A stretch of DNA of 64,000 nt from Anadara kagoshimensis (lineage: Eukaryota; Mollusca; Bivalvia; Arcoida; Arcidae): assembly GCA_021292105.1 (NCBI GenBank), contig CM037869.1:32710835-32774834 (forward strand), written 5' to 3'. The notes beneath the pieces are model-generated. The model worked only from the letters and a program-made list of their open reading frames with translations. It was not told the DNA's origin and did not search any database. Positions within the stretch are counted from its first letter, which is position 1. Each line of letters begins with the position of its first letter. The translations under genes were made by a program, and so were the position numbers. Shown here one piece after another: positions 22,921-34,086 of this stretch.

Positions 22921-24099
22921 TTTTGTCTCGAAAGTTCTAATATAGTCAATTTTGTAAGGAAGGGTTTATTTTTTATATTATTGCCAAATGAACAATTGTC
23001 ATGTCATAAAAATATTATTTTGAAACTCGGAATAATATAAAACGAATACAGAATCTTTTTTATCTGTTCATAGTTATATAGAGACTAATCAAGTGCATTT
23101 TATCTGCATGCTACTTAATCATTAAAAAACTACTTAATTTAAATTCTAAAAGAAACATGACCCTATGTTGGAATCACTATTTTGCTCATTTGTTTTGTAG
23201 ATGTTTAATAATCAGTTTTTATACAATTTACTAATTCGACAGTCAACAGAAAGTTAGCTAATTTTATGCAAATTCAGCTGACATTATAAGAATAATAAGC
23301 AAAACTATTAGATATACAAAACTCATATCATCAAAAACAATCCATGGCTAAGAAATCAATCCCAAAGGAAACTAAAATCTTTGAAACTGGCAAATTAAGT
23401 TAAACACATGAATTTCAGCAAGAGTGCTAAAAAGGATTAACATCTGCTGTTTAGCTAGCTACACCCACCACGTGTGAAGTCAAAACTAATAATTAAAGGA
23501 ACATGGATAAAAATATTAATGGTAATTTTGGATACAGAGACATCATACTTATTAACAAAATTGTGATGACGAGAACAAAACTGTTATGTGACCATTGATA
23601 AAAAATCTTTCTACTTAAAAACGTAAATAGATCGTGTTCACTTGTCATTATTGGGTTAACACATTTATCATTTCCACAGGTGGAAACCACAAAAACCTGA
23701 TTTTATCAACACACATGTACACTGTAACTGTATAAGCGGCTGATGATTTATTTGCATGGAAGAGATACTATTTTAATGGTGAATTCAACCTCAATTCTGT
23801 CTAATTAAATTATTTAAATACAGCATACAACATTCACTCTATTTGCACTAACTTTAAATCGGAATAGCGACCTCGACTATCTAGTGGTCACCTCCAGACA
23901 TATTAAAAAACAAATTAAAAAATAAATAACACTATCAAAATAATAGCTGCATTATCGATTACTTACAAAATATCTGAGAAATATCTATTAGTTTCACATT
24001 ACCGGGAAATCTGAAACAAAGAAATAAAGGTGGAAAATCAAATATTGAGTAAATAATCTGTACGAAACCATATAAACTAGTTAAGGAATGGTTAATAGA
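22921..24099. other. Intergenic, no gene recognised
   Basis: AT-rich sequence holding one inverted family R repeat (23350-23540). No splice-linked open frames were seen. Confidence 0.5.
23350..23540 (-). repeat. Dispersed repeat family R, inverted copy between the genes
   Basis: TTTGAAACTGGCAAATTAAG, TTAAACACATGAATTTCAGC, TAGCTAGCTACACCCACCAC, GTGTGAAGTCAAAACTAATA and AGGAACATGG are the complement of the family consensus. Confidence 0.55.
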
Positions 24100-24650
24100 C
24101 CCCTTTCACATTTAAATGCGCATGCCCCGTATCTACTGACGACAGCGAAATTTCTAGACTAAGTCTCGCGCGAATTTACAAAACCTCGCGGGATTTCATT
24201 CCAGGGGGCAAGTGCGCAAGTACGACTATGGCATAAAATGGGCTGCCAGGCAATCATTAAAAAAATGTCTGTCCTCGCAAAACGACTCGGATTAGATCGG
24301 TCTGTATTTTCAAGTACTATTTTCGACCACGTGATTCACACAAAAACAATAAAATAATGGCGACGCCCATGTATTTTGGCAAAAACAAGATGGGTAGGGA
24401 TGTGGTCAACCAGCTAGGCCTAGCTAAACATCGCGATAAGAACTATGTTTCTCAAAAACTAAGATTTACTCCCTCATGCAAAGTATTTCCTTAGCTTAAT
24501 TTGGTAAAATATATTTTGGTCCTTTTGGGTAGCTTTTCAACATCTTTAAAATAATTTTGGTTTCATAATGTTCACGGTGTCTGAACGGAAGTGTACAGAA
24601 ATTGGTAGCTCTGTTCGCCGAAGCGAGAAGGAGGTCAATCAAACAAGGTA
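24100..24650 (+). promoter_or_regulatory. CpG-richer segment: likely promoter/5' exon of the broken zinc-finger gene
   Basis: This segment is locally richer in CG dinucleotides (CTCGCGCGAATT, CCTCGCGGGATTTC, ATGGCGACGCC) than the surrounding AT-rich DNA. AAACAAG|GTAGGT at about 24646 is a good donor that would join to the acceptor before 25142. A short open frame of about 40 codons from ATG 24357 is present, but it has no recognised similarity. Confidence 0.35.
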
Positions 24651-25141
24651 GGTCATTGTATTCATCTGTTATACCTGGTCTATTTCATTACACGTGCTTC
24701 ATATCTTCATTTGAACACTTTACGAGATGTTGTAAATATCTGCTGAAGCTGATACTAGGTAGATCGCACGATTGGTAGAAAAAAAAGTGTTTTGAACACT
24801 GCGGGTTAAGTATAATGCATCTGATCGTCGCGGAATTTTCAACTGAAATACGTGTTTGATTCAATTGTTTACCTATATGTTGATGATTTTGTCTTTATAA
24901 AGCAACAAAGGCATACCCGAGTTAACGATTTTGCATAGAGATAAGATTCTTATATGAAAATTCGACTTTTCTATGCTACTTCTAAAAATTCAAACTGTAT
25001 CGGTAGCTCGTCGGCGAAGTTTACTTATTGTAGCGGTAGCTCCGTATTCATTGTATTGGAATAAGCATGGGTTTAATTTGAAAACGTTTGATTTTTAAAT
25101 AGAAAAATTACTTATAAAATGTTATATTTTCTTTATTTCAG

Positions 25142-25760
25142 ATGGATGAATCATTTGAACTGCCGGTGCTAGAGGAGTCATTTGTTGATGAAACTTTGAA
25201 AAGCACCATGGCATGTGATAAGTGTCAGTTCAGTACTAAATATTGATCAAGTTCAAAAAGACATAGAACTTTGAAACACACCAAAGAAACGGAGTTACAG
25301 TCGTCAAAATCTTTTGTCGGTGATCAGTGTGACTATGACCGGCTTAAGAAGCCATGACAAAAATAAGCATAAGCAGACGTTTAAGTACACGTGTTCGGTA
25401 TGCAATCGTGGATATAACGGATTGTGACATTTCAAAGGTCACTTGGCATCTCATCATGAAGTTATGAGAGAGATATACAAGACATGTGGTGCAAAACACC
25501 AGTACAAAAAAGTCTTCTTCGTCATATCACTTATAAGCACAGCGATTCTAAGCAATCCTTATAGATATGTAGTCAGTGTAGCGACAAATTTGCAGATAAG
25601 GATTCTTTACGCTATTATACTCAGGTACAACACAAAGGATACCAATATATCTGTAAGCACTGCAGCAAACCCTACAAATGGCGATCCAGACTTTTGTATC
25701 ACAACCGAGCTTGTTCAAAGCCACTAAACGTTCTTCCAGCCACCACTCGTACTAGTGATT
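25142..25760 (+). pseudogene. Broken C2H2 zinc-finger gene, coding exon
   Basis: A consensus acceptor (TTTATTTCAG) is followed by ATG at 25142 and MDESFELPVLEESF, then CDKCQFSTKY and a TGA stop (25244-25246). Past it, in shifting frames, are SKRHRTLKH, YTCSVCNRGY, HFKGHLASHH, ICSQCSDKF and YICKHCSKPYKWRSRLLYHN: recurring C-x2-C...H-x3-4-H fingers. At least three stops and more than one frameshift separate them, so this is a decayed multi-finger gene. The retained splice acceptor argues against a processed copy. Confidence 0.72.
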
Positions 25761-28069
25761 AACACTTCCAATCATGTATACAGTAGTTGCATGACATTTT
25801 ACTGTTTTAATAATTGAGTTACTACTGACACCAATCTTTGTATTTTTATTACATCAAAGCAAAAGTATTGCAAAAAGATATTATTAAACTTTGATACCAG
25901 ACACACACACAACACAATACATGTGCGTCTGATGCCGGTGTCAAGGTAATGTCGTTCATTGTCAACAGGTATTTTCATAACCACCGATTTAATTTGTTTG
26001 ATGTTTATACAATGTTCATGTCAACCTTTTTTTAAATTAAAACATAGATAAACAATAACACATGTCCAGTACTTTTGATGCAAATAGCCACATAACTGTA
26101 GACTGTATAGCTCAACAAGTTTGACCTGGCGCATGACCTTTAATTAGATTTTTTCCTAGCCGCATTCAAACTGTTTGAGCTGTAATTGGACAGTTGTGTC
26201 GGAAGGAAGGGGTACACTGGCCGTTTTTTGATTTTTTTCCCTTTACAGTCCGTCGGGGCAACTTGGCGTGCTTGGCAAAAGAACAGTCATCACTTATTTT
26301 CAAGTCTTATTCGAACCCGTGACCTCCCACATACAAAAAAAACCAAAACCCTGTTAAGACTACTCATTGAAATATCTTACTTTAGGCGGACACTTGTATT
26401 TGGATAAGTCCGATCTAAGAAGGTTTGATTTTTTTCTGGTATTTATCGTTTCCCACTCCGAGGGACAGGTAAATTAAAGTCCATGCATTGGAACGATGTT
26501 TTTGTACAATTCCAAAATCCACGAAATTTATCAATGGAGCTCATTTTCATGTGTAAATGTGGGGCAAATTAATTATTGTATTAGATGTCAACATCGAAAT
26601 AAATAAAATACGAAATAAAATATGAAAGAATTAAAGTGTATAAAAATGAATCCTATAGAACTATACTAAAAATGGCTAGTTTAAGGTAATTTTTACTCTT
26701 CGAAAATAAAATAGATACATTAAACAAACGTTATGAACGGTACATCTATACAAAGACACTAAGCTTAAAACAAAACAATATTTTAGTTAACATACTGCGA
26801 TATACCACATATATTTTTGAGATATTGTTTTTATCCCTTTTTTCTCTTAGAGTAATTAAACTGTACTTCAACCACATAACTGGCGCCAAAATTACCAATA
26901 TCGTCCAGTGCCCGTCCAAAGTCGGGAATTGTATAATTGTGGACTTAATTTATATGTTTTATTTGTCTTTTTACAATTATATTTTAAACTTTTAAACTGT
27001 TTCGTTGTTTTGTTGACTTTATGGCTGGCTTTTTCCAAGTACACCTTATTCTGCTGCAACTTTATATTTTGTCTTTAAAACTAGAAATATCTATCAAATT
27101 TCGTTCTTCTATCTTGTTTTTATTTGTATTTGTCAATTATCGCAAAAATAACAATTAATACTTTAATCATTGACTAAATCATGATTGAAACTTTCTGTTG
27201 TTTAACCCTTGTCAGTGCGGTCCAGAAGGGGAGTCGCATTCTTTTCGAAATTCGAAAATAATCAATTAAATAATAAGAATTTTTACGCATTTATAAACTC
27301 CTATATATCTACTATGATTCGTGCACTTTGAATTTAAAAAATTGATTTAATTAAACCGACGATTTAGTGTCATTTTTGCGTTTCTGTCCGACCCAACCCG
27401 AAGATTCCTTTCGAAGGGATATAATAATGCTAATTCCATTATCAAAATATAAAAACAGTGCATTTTTACATATGTTAAAATCCCAATTTTTTTTTTTTTT
27501 TTTTTTTTTGCTTAGATTCGTGGCAGAGTCGCTATTAATATTTCAATATAGGAATGTGTTTTGCTTACTAAAACTTTACAAGATTCTGCTACAGATTAAA
27601 TATTTTTGGTGTATTAATCTAAGGTATTTTGATAAAAAATGGGATAGTAACTTTGGAATTTTACCAAATTATTGAAACCTCTCCTGTTCTTTTACTTGCA
27701 ATTGTAAATTCGGGCTAGACAAAAAATCTGAATGTCAGTGGTGTAGCGTGCCATATACATGTAAGCTAATAATTCTGTGCTAACACACGATTGTTTTAAT
27801 AAAAACGTTGAAATTTTGCAGTAAAATCGTTTAGCGCTCGGCACACGCACATATATGTAAAACGGTATCACTGCTGGCAAACAGTGACAAGACGCAAGTT
27901 TCATTATGATTCCTTTTAAATTTAAATTTTCCCCCTATAGCTTGATGTGTACAGTAAATTTGTTAGATTTCATTTAAGGAAAATCTTAGCCAACGGCACT
28001 TACCGTCGATTCGAACTTTGGCGGCGAAAAAAAGTAGAGGATTACTTTGGAAAACTCGGGCACTGAGGC
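25761..28069. other. Intergenic, no gene recognised
   Basis: Includes a T23-type homopolymer at about 27487-27509 and a possible SINE-like segment at 26170. Open frames of up to about 100 codons (for example 27367-27675) run through the homopolymer and look random. Confidence 0.45.
26170..26350 (+). repeat. Possible SINE-like segment with B-box motif
   Basis: TCTTATTCGAACCCGTGACC resembles a polymerase III B box and is followed by CTCCCACA and an A-rich tract (ACAAAAAAAACC). The segment is GC-richer than its surroundings. No second copy was seen in the window. Confidence 0.3.
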
Positions 28070-28130
28070 AGGTATGATTGGTTGATTGAATGGGGTTTTA
28101 CGTTCAGTCAAGAATATTTCACATTTATCT
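28070..28130 (-). mobile_element. 3' end fragment of the same SINE, inverted
   Basis: ATTGGTTGATTGAATGGGGT and TTTACGTTCAGTCAAGAATA are the reverse complement of the SINE tail at about 460-505. Only the terminal 50-60 bp are recognisable. Confidence 0.5.
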
Positions 28131-28403
28131 AGACAAAACCAGCTATAGGTGAAATGGCAGAATTTTTATCTTTGCAATGTGCTCGGTAAATACTGGGGTG
28201 GTTCTTTAGAGTGCCGCTCTTACCACGACACGGAGCATCAGTTTTTAATGTCGCTTTCGATGAAATTTTCAAATAGCGAGTGTTTAATTACATGTGACAT
28301 TTTGAAGAATAAAAAAACGCCGAGATGTCTTTTATATAGGTTATAGGGATAAGATAGTGCCTGTGTACTGATCATATCTAATACACAGACAAGTGTCAAG
28401 GAC

Positions 28404-28731
28404 GCTTGGGATCAGATTATGATGGACCTGTTGCGGGGGTGGTTAATTGAAAGTATCCTTATTGTCCGTGCAACCGTCTACTCGTCTTTGTCGGCATGCT
28501 TTTAACAAAAGCGTAAAGGGCTAATACACGTCACTTTGTTGGAATACCGCAGTATCGGTGTGCACGTGCTTGGGTTTCAGAGTATGACGGACATGTTGCG
28601 GGGGGGGGGGTTAATTGAAAGTGGTATTCTACGTTCAACCGTCTAATCGTCTTTGTCGGCAAGCTTTGAAAAAAGTTTTAAAATGAGAGCTTGGAAGGGG
28701 TACTGTAGCACAAGTCACTTTGTGTGAAATT
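28404..28731. repeat. Two tandem units of 164 bp
   Basis: GCTTGGGATCAGATTATGAT, then GGACCTGTTGCGGGGGTGG at 28404, recurs at 28568 as GCTTGGGTTTCAGAGTATGA, then CGGACATGTTGCGGGGGG. TTAATTGAAAGT, CGTCTTTGTCGGCA and CAxGTCACTTTGT are shared in the same order. The second unit carries a run of ten G. Confidence 0.75.
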
Positions 28732-30079
28732 ATTGTCAGTTACGCTGGGCTAATGAAGGTTGTGAAAACATACACGCCGGAATAACGTGCACACTAGTAA
28801 TTTTTTTAAACTTAATATTGGTGAAAAAACAACTTCTATTTTTTATTGGGGTGCGTGGTTAAGTATGATTAAAAATATTTGGATCTAGAATTCAGGTTAG
28901 AATAATCTTCGTTATTCGATTTTGAATTTTTTTAATATGACGGGAACTTCGAATAACCGTAGGTATTTGATAAATCGATGTTTGAATAACTTCAGTTAGA
29001 CTCTCTCGTACCAAGATATCGTTTGTCGGTTGTCAAACATTTACAAAAGTAAACCGATATATACGCTCGTGTGTTTTGACTTCCCACTGAAACCCACTGA
29101 ATACAGGACCAATTGTATTATAATGAGGTTGTTTGGCTTGAAGTCGGAACATCTTGACATACACATGTTTATGGAATAGACCTCGATACACATCGAATCA
29201 AAGGGTATATTTTATTTTTTTCATCCAAAAAATCTTTAAAAATACTTTTTTACATAATTCCTACTTCCCCGATATCAATGTGATTAGTAAAAAATTCAAC
29301 CAATTTAATCATCCATGCCATACTCCGGGGCACCATATGGCTAAATCCATTAATGGTTAAGTGCAAATCATTTTCAATAAACATCGCGGTGGAGATGTTT
29401 TCCTGCCTGTGGACGATTTTACTGTTCACCGCGGCAGAAATATTTTAATCCGCTATTTATTCAGTTGCGATGTGTCATAACTTGACGGGATACAAGGACC
29501 TTACATCTGAAGTTTCGTGTTGTCAGTACTACGACCGCGTTTTTTAGATATCGTGGCTGGCGCAAGGCAAAATTAGCGGTACACGTAATCAACCCCACGA
29601 ATCGGTCATTTCCAGAAAAAAGGGATTTTAAGCTAAAATGGAATTGAATGGGGTAAAAATAAACGACTTTTGGTTCAGTGTAATGTCCACATAGTAGAAC
29701 CGATCGACTGATCGACGTGACAAGTGTAAAATTCATTGCATATCTGCATGACGAATTACCTTTTTACGTACGCCACTTATTCATATTTATTTCCCTTTTT
29801 TAATAAAGACAAGTCAGTAAATGTGCAATCACTGATGAAAACTCTGAAATACTTCTTAAAAATAACTTTGACTAAAACAGCCACAGTCAGCAAGTTGAAA
29901 AGGAGCGGATCGATATGAACGCCACCTGGAATCAGTGGGACATAACTAGGTCAGTAAAGTCGAAAATGTCTCCCAGTACCACCTTACTGTCATTCTACCT
30001 TATATAAACACATTTCCACAAAACAAGCGAATTGTTTTACGAAAGCCTTTTGAGCTCATTTTGGAAGAATAAAAAAATT
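28732..30079. other. Intergenic, no gene recognised
   Basis: A 91-codon minus-strand frame at 29736-29461 has no motif that I recognise. The stretch is less AT-rich than average near 29500-29600 and could be a repeat remnant. Confidence 0.4.
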
Positions 30080-30290
30080 GTGTTTGCGTAATTTCGCAGT
30101 TTTTTGCGAATTTACGTGTTTCTTTTGCGAAATAACCTGTAACTGTCGCGAAATAACAAATGACTATCCCGAAATAGAACGTAACTGTCGCGAAATAACA
30201 CGAAACTTTTCCAAAATAATGCGTCTCCTTCGCGTAATTAAGAGAAAGTTTCACGTTCGCGTTATTATGTAAAAGTAACGCCTTTAGCGA
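30080..30290. repeat. Degenerate 21-bp minisatellite (GCGAAATAAC unit)
   Basis: GCGAAATAACCTGTAACTGTC is repeated with variation about eight to ten times (GCGAAATAACAAATGACTATC, CCGAAATAGAACGTAACTGTC, and so on). Both strands therefore show spurious open frames of repetitive FAxxTxYF or EITxN type, which should not be taken as genes. Confidence 0.75.
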
Positions 30291-30788
30291 CAGAATAGCT
30301 GTCGTCATGTTGAGGCAATTGTATTTTAATTATATAAAATATTCTAATCAATACAAATAAAACAATATAAAAAGTTAACAAAGTCTTGCTATATTAAAAT
30401 ATATTTGTAATACCAATTATAAACAACACATTTAATTATCTTTTTGATATCCCGGATGTTAAAATGTATAAGCCAAGAACTTTAAATATAAATTTAGTTG
30501 CATATTTAAGGTAATACGTAGTTACTTTTCATATATAAATATATTTATTTTCACTGAAAGTTTTACAACTTATGAGTGTATATACAATATAATACAATAT
30601 TTGGCAATGTTCATGAAAATGGTACAGTAAATTGAAATGTTTACAACAAAATAATTATTCTATTATATACAAAATGGTAGTTATAATAACTTAGTTTTAT
30701 TTACAATTTTTGCCTAAACTTTACAAGTAGAACTATGGAACATGGCTGTCTGACTGCTGAGTAAAAACCGTAAACAATGACACCGACT

Positions 30789-30871
30789 GACCCATCTCTG
30801 AGCGACAAGCAAGGAAACAAGACAAGATGTACACCCAAAATGCGACAGTGCTTGTCATTCAGAGGTGGGAC
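30789..30871. repeat. Foldback element 1
   Basis: GACCCATCTCTGAGCGACAA at the left and TTGTCATTCAGAGGTGGGAC at the right pair as a 23-nt stem (with GCA/TGC inside) with four mismatches. The core motif CTGAGCGACAAGCAA is shared with the two units at 31044 and 31188. Confidence 0.7.
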
Positions 30872-31031
30872 GGTACACTAGATGTTTGCCGAGGCACGAT
30901 AATAGGGATAGTATACTCATTAAGACAGACAACCATGCACCACTGACTACTTGTGACTATTTGTGATATATATTAAATAACAATATGCTATATACCGTTG
31001 TAAGTAGATGTATTGAATATTATTAACAATG

Positions 31032-31310
31032 TATTCGCGGCCCGTCCACATCTGAGCGACAAGCAAAGCGGCAATACAAGTGGTTGGGACCTGTCCCCAC
31101 CAACAAGATGTCGCATTGCCTATCACTCACAAATGGACAGTATATATATATACCGATTGCATAATTAAGAACCGTTATTCGCGGCTTGCCCACATCTGAA
31201 TAAGAAGCAAAGCAGCAATACAAGTGGTTGGGACCTGTCCCCACCAACAAGATGTCGCACTGCCTATCACTCACAAATGGACAGTATACATACCGATTGA
31301 ATAATAACAG
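31032..31310. repeat. Two tandem 144-bp units, each containing a foldback element
   Basis: TATTCGCGGC at 31032 and 31176 starts two units that are nearly identical, including GTGGTTGGGACCTGTCCCCA. Inside each, 31044-31138 and 31188-31282 form an imperfect inverted repeat (GTCCACATCTGAGCGACAAG against the complement of the right end, 21 of 29 paired in the first unit). An open frame on the minus strand is a by-product of the repetition. Confidence 0.75.
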
Positions 31311-32305
31311 GTAATAATACATATATTGAAGGTATATACATGATTGTATGTCTAGGTGTTAACTTCACTTCAATGTAATGAGCTATGTTTAGTTAAAGGT
31401 AAACCTATAACATTTAAACTTCCTTCTTGTGTTTTGTTAAACTCTGCATCTACTGTTTTGCATTCTACAGTAGATTTGTTTACCTTGCAATCAGGTAAAG
31501 TGGGTCAAGTTTGACCTGGCCGTTTGACCTTTAATTTCAATAATAGATTGGGCTTATAGACTGCGATTTATATAAGACAACATAGTTCGCCCCTATAAAC
31601 ACTCAAACCCAGTATACTTATATATCATCTTTATTAAGCCTCTAAATTATACAATGGATATCTCTATTTGAGCATTCAAAGTGAAGGTCAAATTGCTATG
31701 TCAAACCTGGCGCAATCAACATTGGCCTGTCCGCTTGACCTTTAATTTAAATAGTGTTTCGAAGCAGTACATTTATGTATAGGGACGGAAATGTTTATTA
31801 TGTCTGAATCAATAAAAACGTGCATTATCTATGTATTAACTACAAATCCTGACCATAACGCACCTCGTATCTTGAGATTGTCATCTTATATGAAAATTCC
31901 TAATGAAATGTCAAGTGGACAAGTAAATGTTGTTAACCTATACATTTGTTCTTGGGTTGCTCAAACGAAATATAAATATAAAAAAAACGGGGTTATCAAT
32001 CGTAGACACACGTGTTTTGCAATACTGAAAATCATTTAGATCATGTTGATGTCATCGATTAATAATTAAATTCTCCTTTGTTTCAAGCATTTTTATTTGG
32101 TCATACGTTTGCATGAATGAATTAGCTCTTAGTAACAAGATCTTATTATGAATGACGCAAAGAGGCATTTGAATTCCTTAGACATAGCGATTCCATCTCT
32201 TACTTGCTACGGCAATATTGTTATTTAAATGGTTGATTTGTTTTTGAAAAAAATTCTATAAATTAAATTATAAGAAATGAAGCTATATTTTAGTTTAATT
32301 ATGGA

Positions 32306-32378
32306 AGTATGAAAGAATTGGGCATTTTGCACGGGTGGCGAATTATTCAGTGTGCAAAATGTCCAATTCTTGCATACT
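32306..32378. repeat. Inverted repeat with 27-nt arms
   Basis: AGTATGAAAGAATTGGGCAT at 32306 and its near-complement ending at 32378 (TGTCCAATTCTTGCATACT) pair over 27 nt with two mismatches around a 19-nt loop (GGGTGGCGAATTATTCA core). It lies in the flank upstream of gene B. Confidence 0.75.
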
Positions 32379-33922
32379 TTCATAATAAAAAGAAAAATTA
32401 ACTTCATACCTATAATATTGCTTTTTGATTGTAAAATATTAATAGCAAAAATAAATATATTTTAATTGGTAAAAAACATTAACCAGGACTGTTACAATAC
32501 TTTCCGATTTATGACGGATATTGGGTTTAGAAAACGGTAAGCCTTTACAACCGGTTTCCATTTTTTGTTCATTTAACATTAAGTCTTTTGTTAAGGTGAA
32601 TTGTTCTGCCGCAAAAAATTCCAACTTATTTTCATCAAATATCTATACATGAAAATTAAAGACGGGTAGGTTTACACTGCATGTATAATTTGAAATACTG
32701 CACCTATATATCATCTTAATAAATGTAGATATTTTCACCTTATGATATAATCTGTAAACCATATTGATTAAAATTTGAATTTAAATCTAAATAACTTACT
32801 TAAAATAGCTACACAGACAAGGAAGTAGCTGTACATTTAGATAAATAGACAAACGGCCTTGAAACTATGTATAAGTTACCCGACTCATTGTAGGAACCTG
32901 TTTGTTATGTGAAATATATCCACTTCCTTGTTGTATTGAACACTGTTGATTTACGAAATTATATTTTAGTTTTGCTGTTCTGGAAAATGGAACTTACAGG
33001 TTCGTAAATATAAATAATTATCACAATATCTTGTGTCTATCGATTGTATAATTCAAGGCATTTTATGTTGGGGTTGACACTTTTCGAAACAAAAAGCATA
33101 AACTTGCTATTTTCGTGTCAACTTATACACACAACATAATTTCCTTTTTTCACACTTTTTGCAATAAATTTACCGTTGAATGATTTCTTAGACGTAACGT
33201 ATTCCGGGTGTTACCCTTATTATCGATAGCGCATATGTATATTTTACAGCTTTTTAGAAGTACAGGGACAATTTAAGAGAGTCATGGGATGACTTCTGTG
33301 CTCGAAATTGATAGTAACACTGTATTAGCGCAAAAACGTTAACTTAAACATTACAACTATTCTTAGTTATTGGAGTTCTGCCAGATAGGTATGCACTTAT
33401 TGCAAAAGTAACAGTAGCGCATTTAGTTAAGTTTGATCCACATATTAAAATTACACATTCTAAAACGGCTTATAGACAAACTACAGTCGCATTTTGTATG
33501 CTAGTTCTAAATATTTCCTTGTTCTCGTACGACTAATATTTTAAAGAAAAAGACAAAACAGATCGATTAAGATTTGCGTGTATTTTGAGATCATACTGAG
33601 GTGAAAATAGGACCATTATCTAAAGGATTAATTATAGGTTATTAAGAATAATTAGCGATTATTAATTAGTTTCCTAAAACATCATCATGATACCTATTTT
33701 GTTGTACTTTTTAAATATATCAAATCTAGATTTGATTAACCTTACATTAGTATTATTGCCAAGAACTATCGATGACTTACGATCACATGACTGCATGGGT
33801 TATTTTAGAAACCAGAACAGGTTTGGCCTCACAACTCTACAATATACAGAACATTATGGTAGTTGTTTCCACCTATGTTAGTTTGATTTGCATTTATCAT
33901 TAACAAGCGTTTTCTATTGAAA

Positions 33923-33934
33923 AGAGAGAGAGAG
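33923..33934. repeat. (AG)6 microsatellite upstream of gene B start
   Basis: AGAGAGAGAGAG followed by ACAGATC, at the position equivalent to the GA run before gene A. The surrounding 60 bp otherwise align only loosely. Confidence 0.55.
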
Positions 33935-34000
33935 ACAGATCATAAATAACACCACAGAATCTTATATGTATTTATTTATTTACGTAATATTTATTTACAG

Positions 34001-34086
34001 GTCTATGATAATGGAATCGTGTAAATATTTATACATGGCATCGCTGATGCTGATCTGCAATCAACTACCAATTATTGAATCATCTG
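34001..34086 (+). CDS. Gene B exon 1: signal peptide
   Basis: ATG at 34011, coding to 34086 before GTGAG, phase 1. It encodes MESCKYLYMASLMLICNQLP..., a signal peptide of the same length as in gene A. TTTATTTACAG directly upstream (to 34000) could be an acceptor for an exon with a 10-nt 5' UTR. Confidence 0.75.

Noticed and set aside
30000..30308. Repetitive 102-codon minus-strand frame (YF-rich) and the plus-strand frame opposite
   Set aside because: Both come from translating the 21-bp GCGAAATAAC minisatellite. The apparent periodicity reflects the DNA repeat.
31023..31322. 99-codon minus-strand frame with two identical CPFVSDRQCDILLVGTG blocks
   Set aside because: Product of the two tandem 144-bp foldback units; no start context or splice partner.
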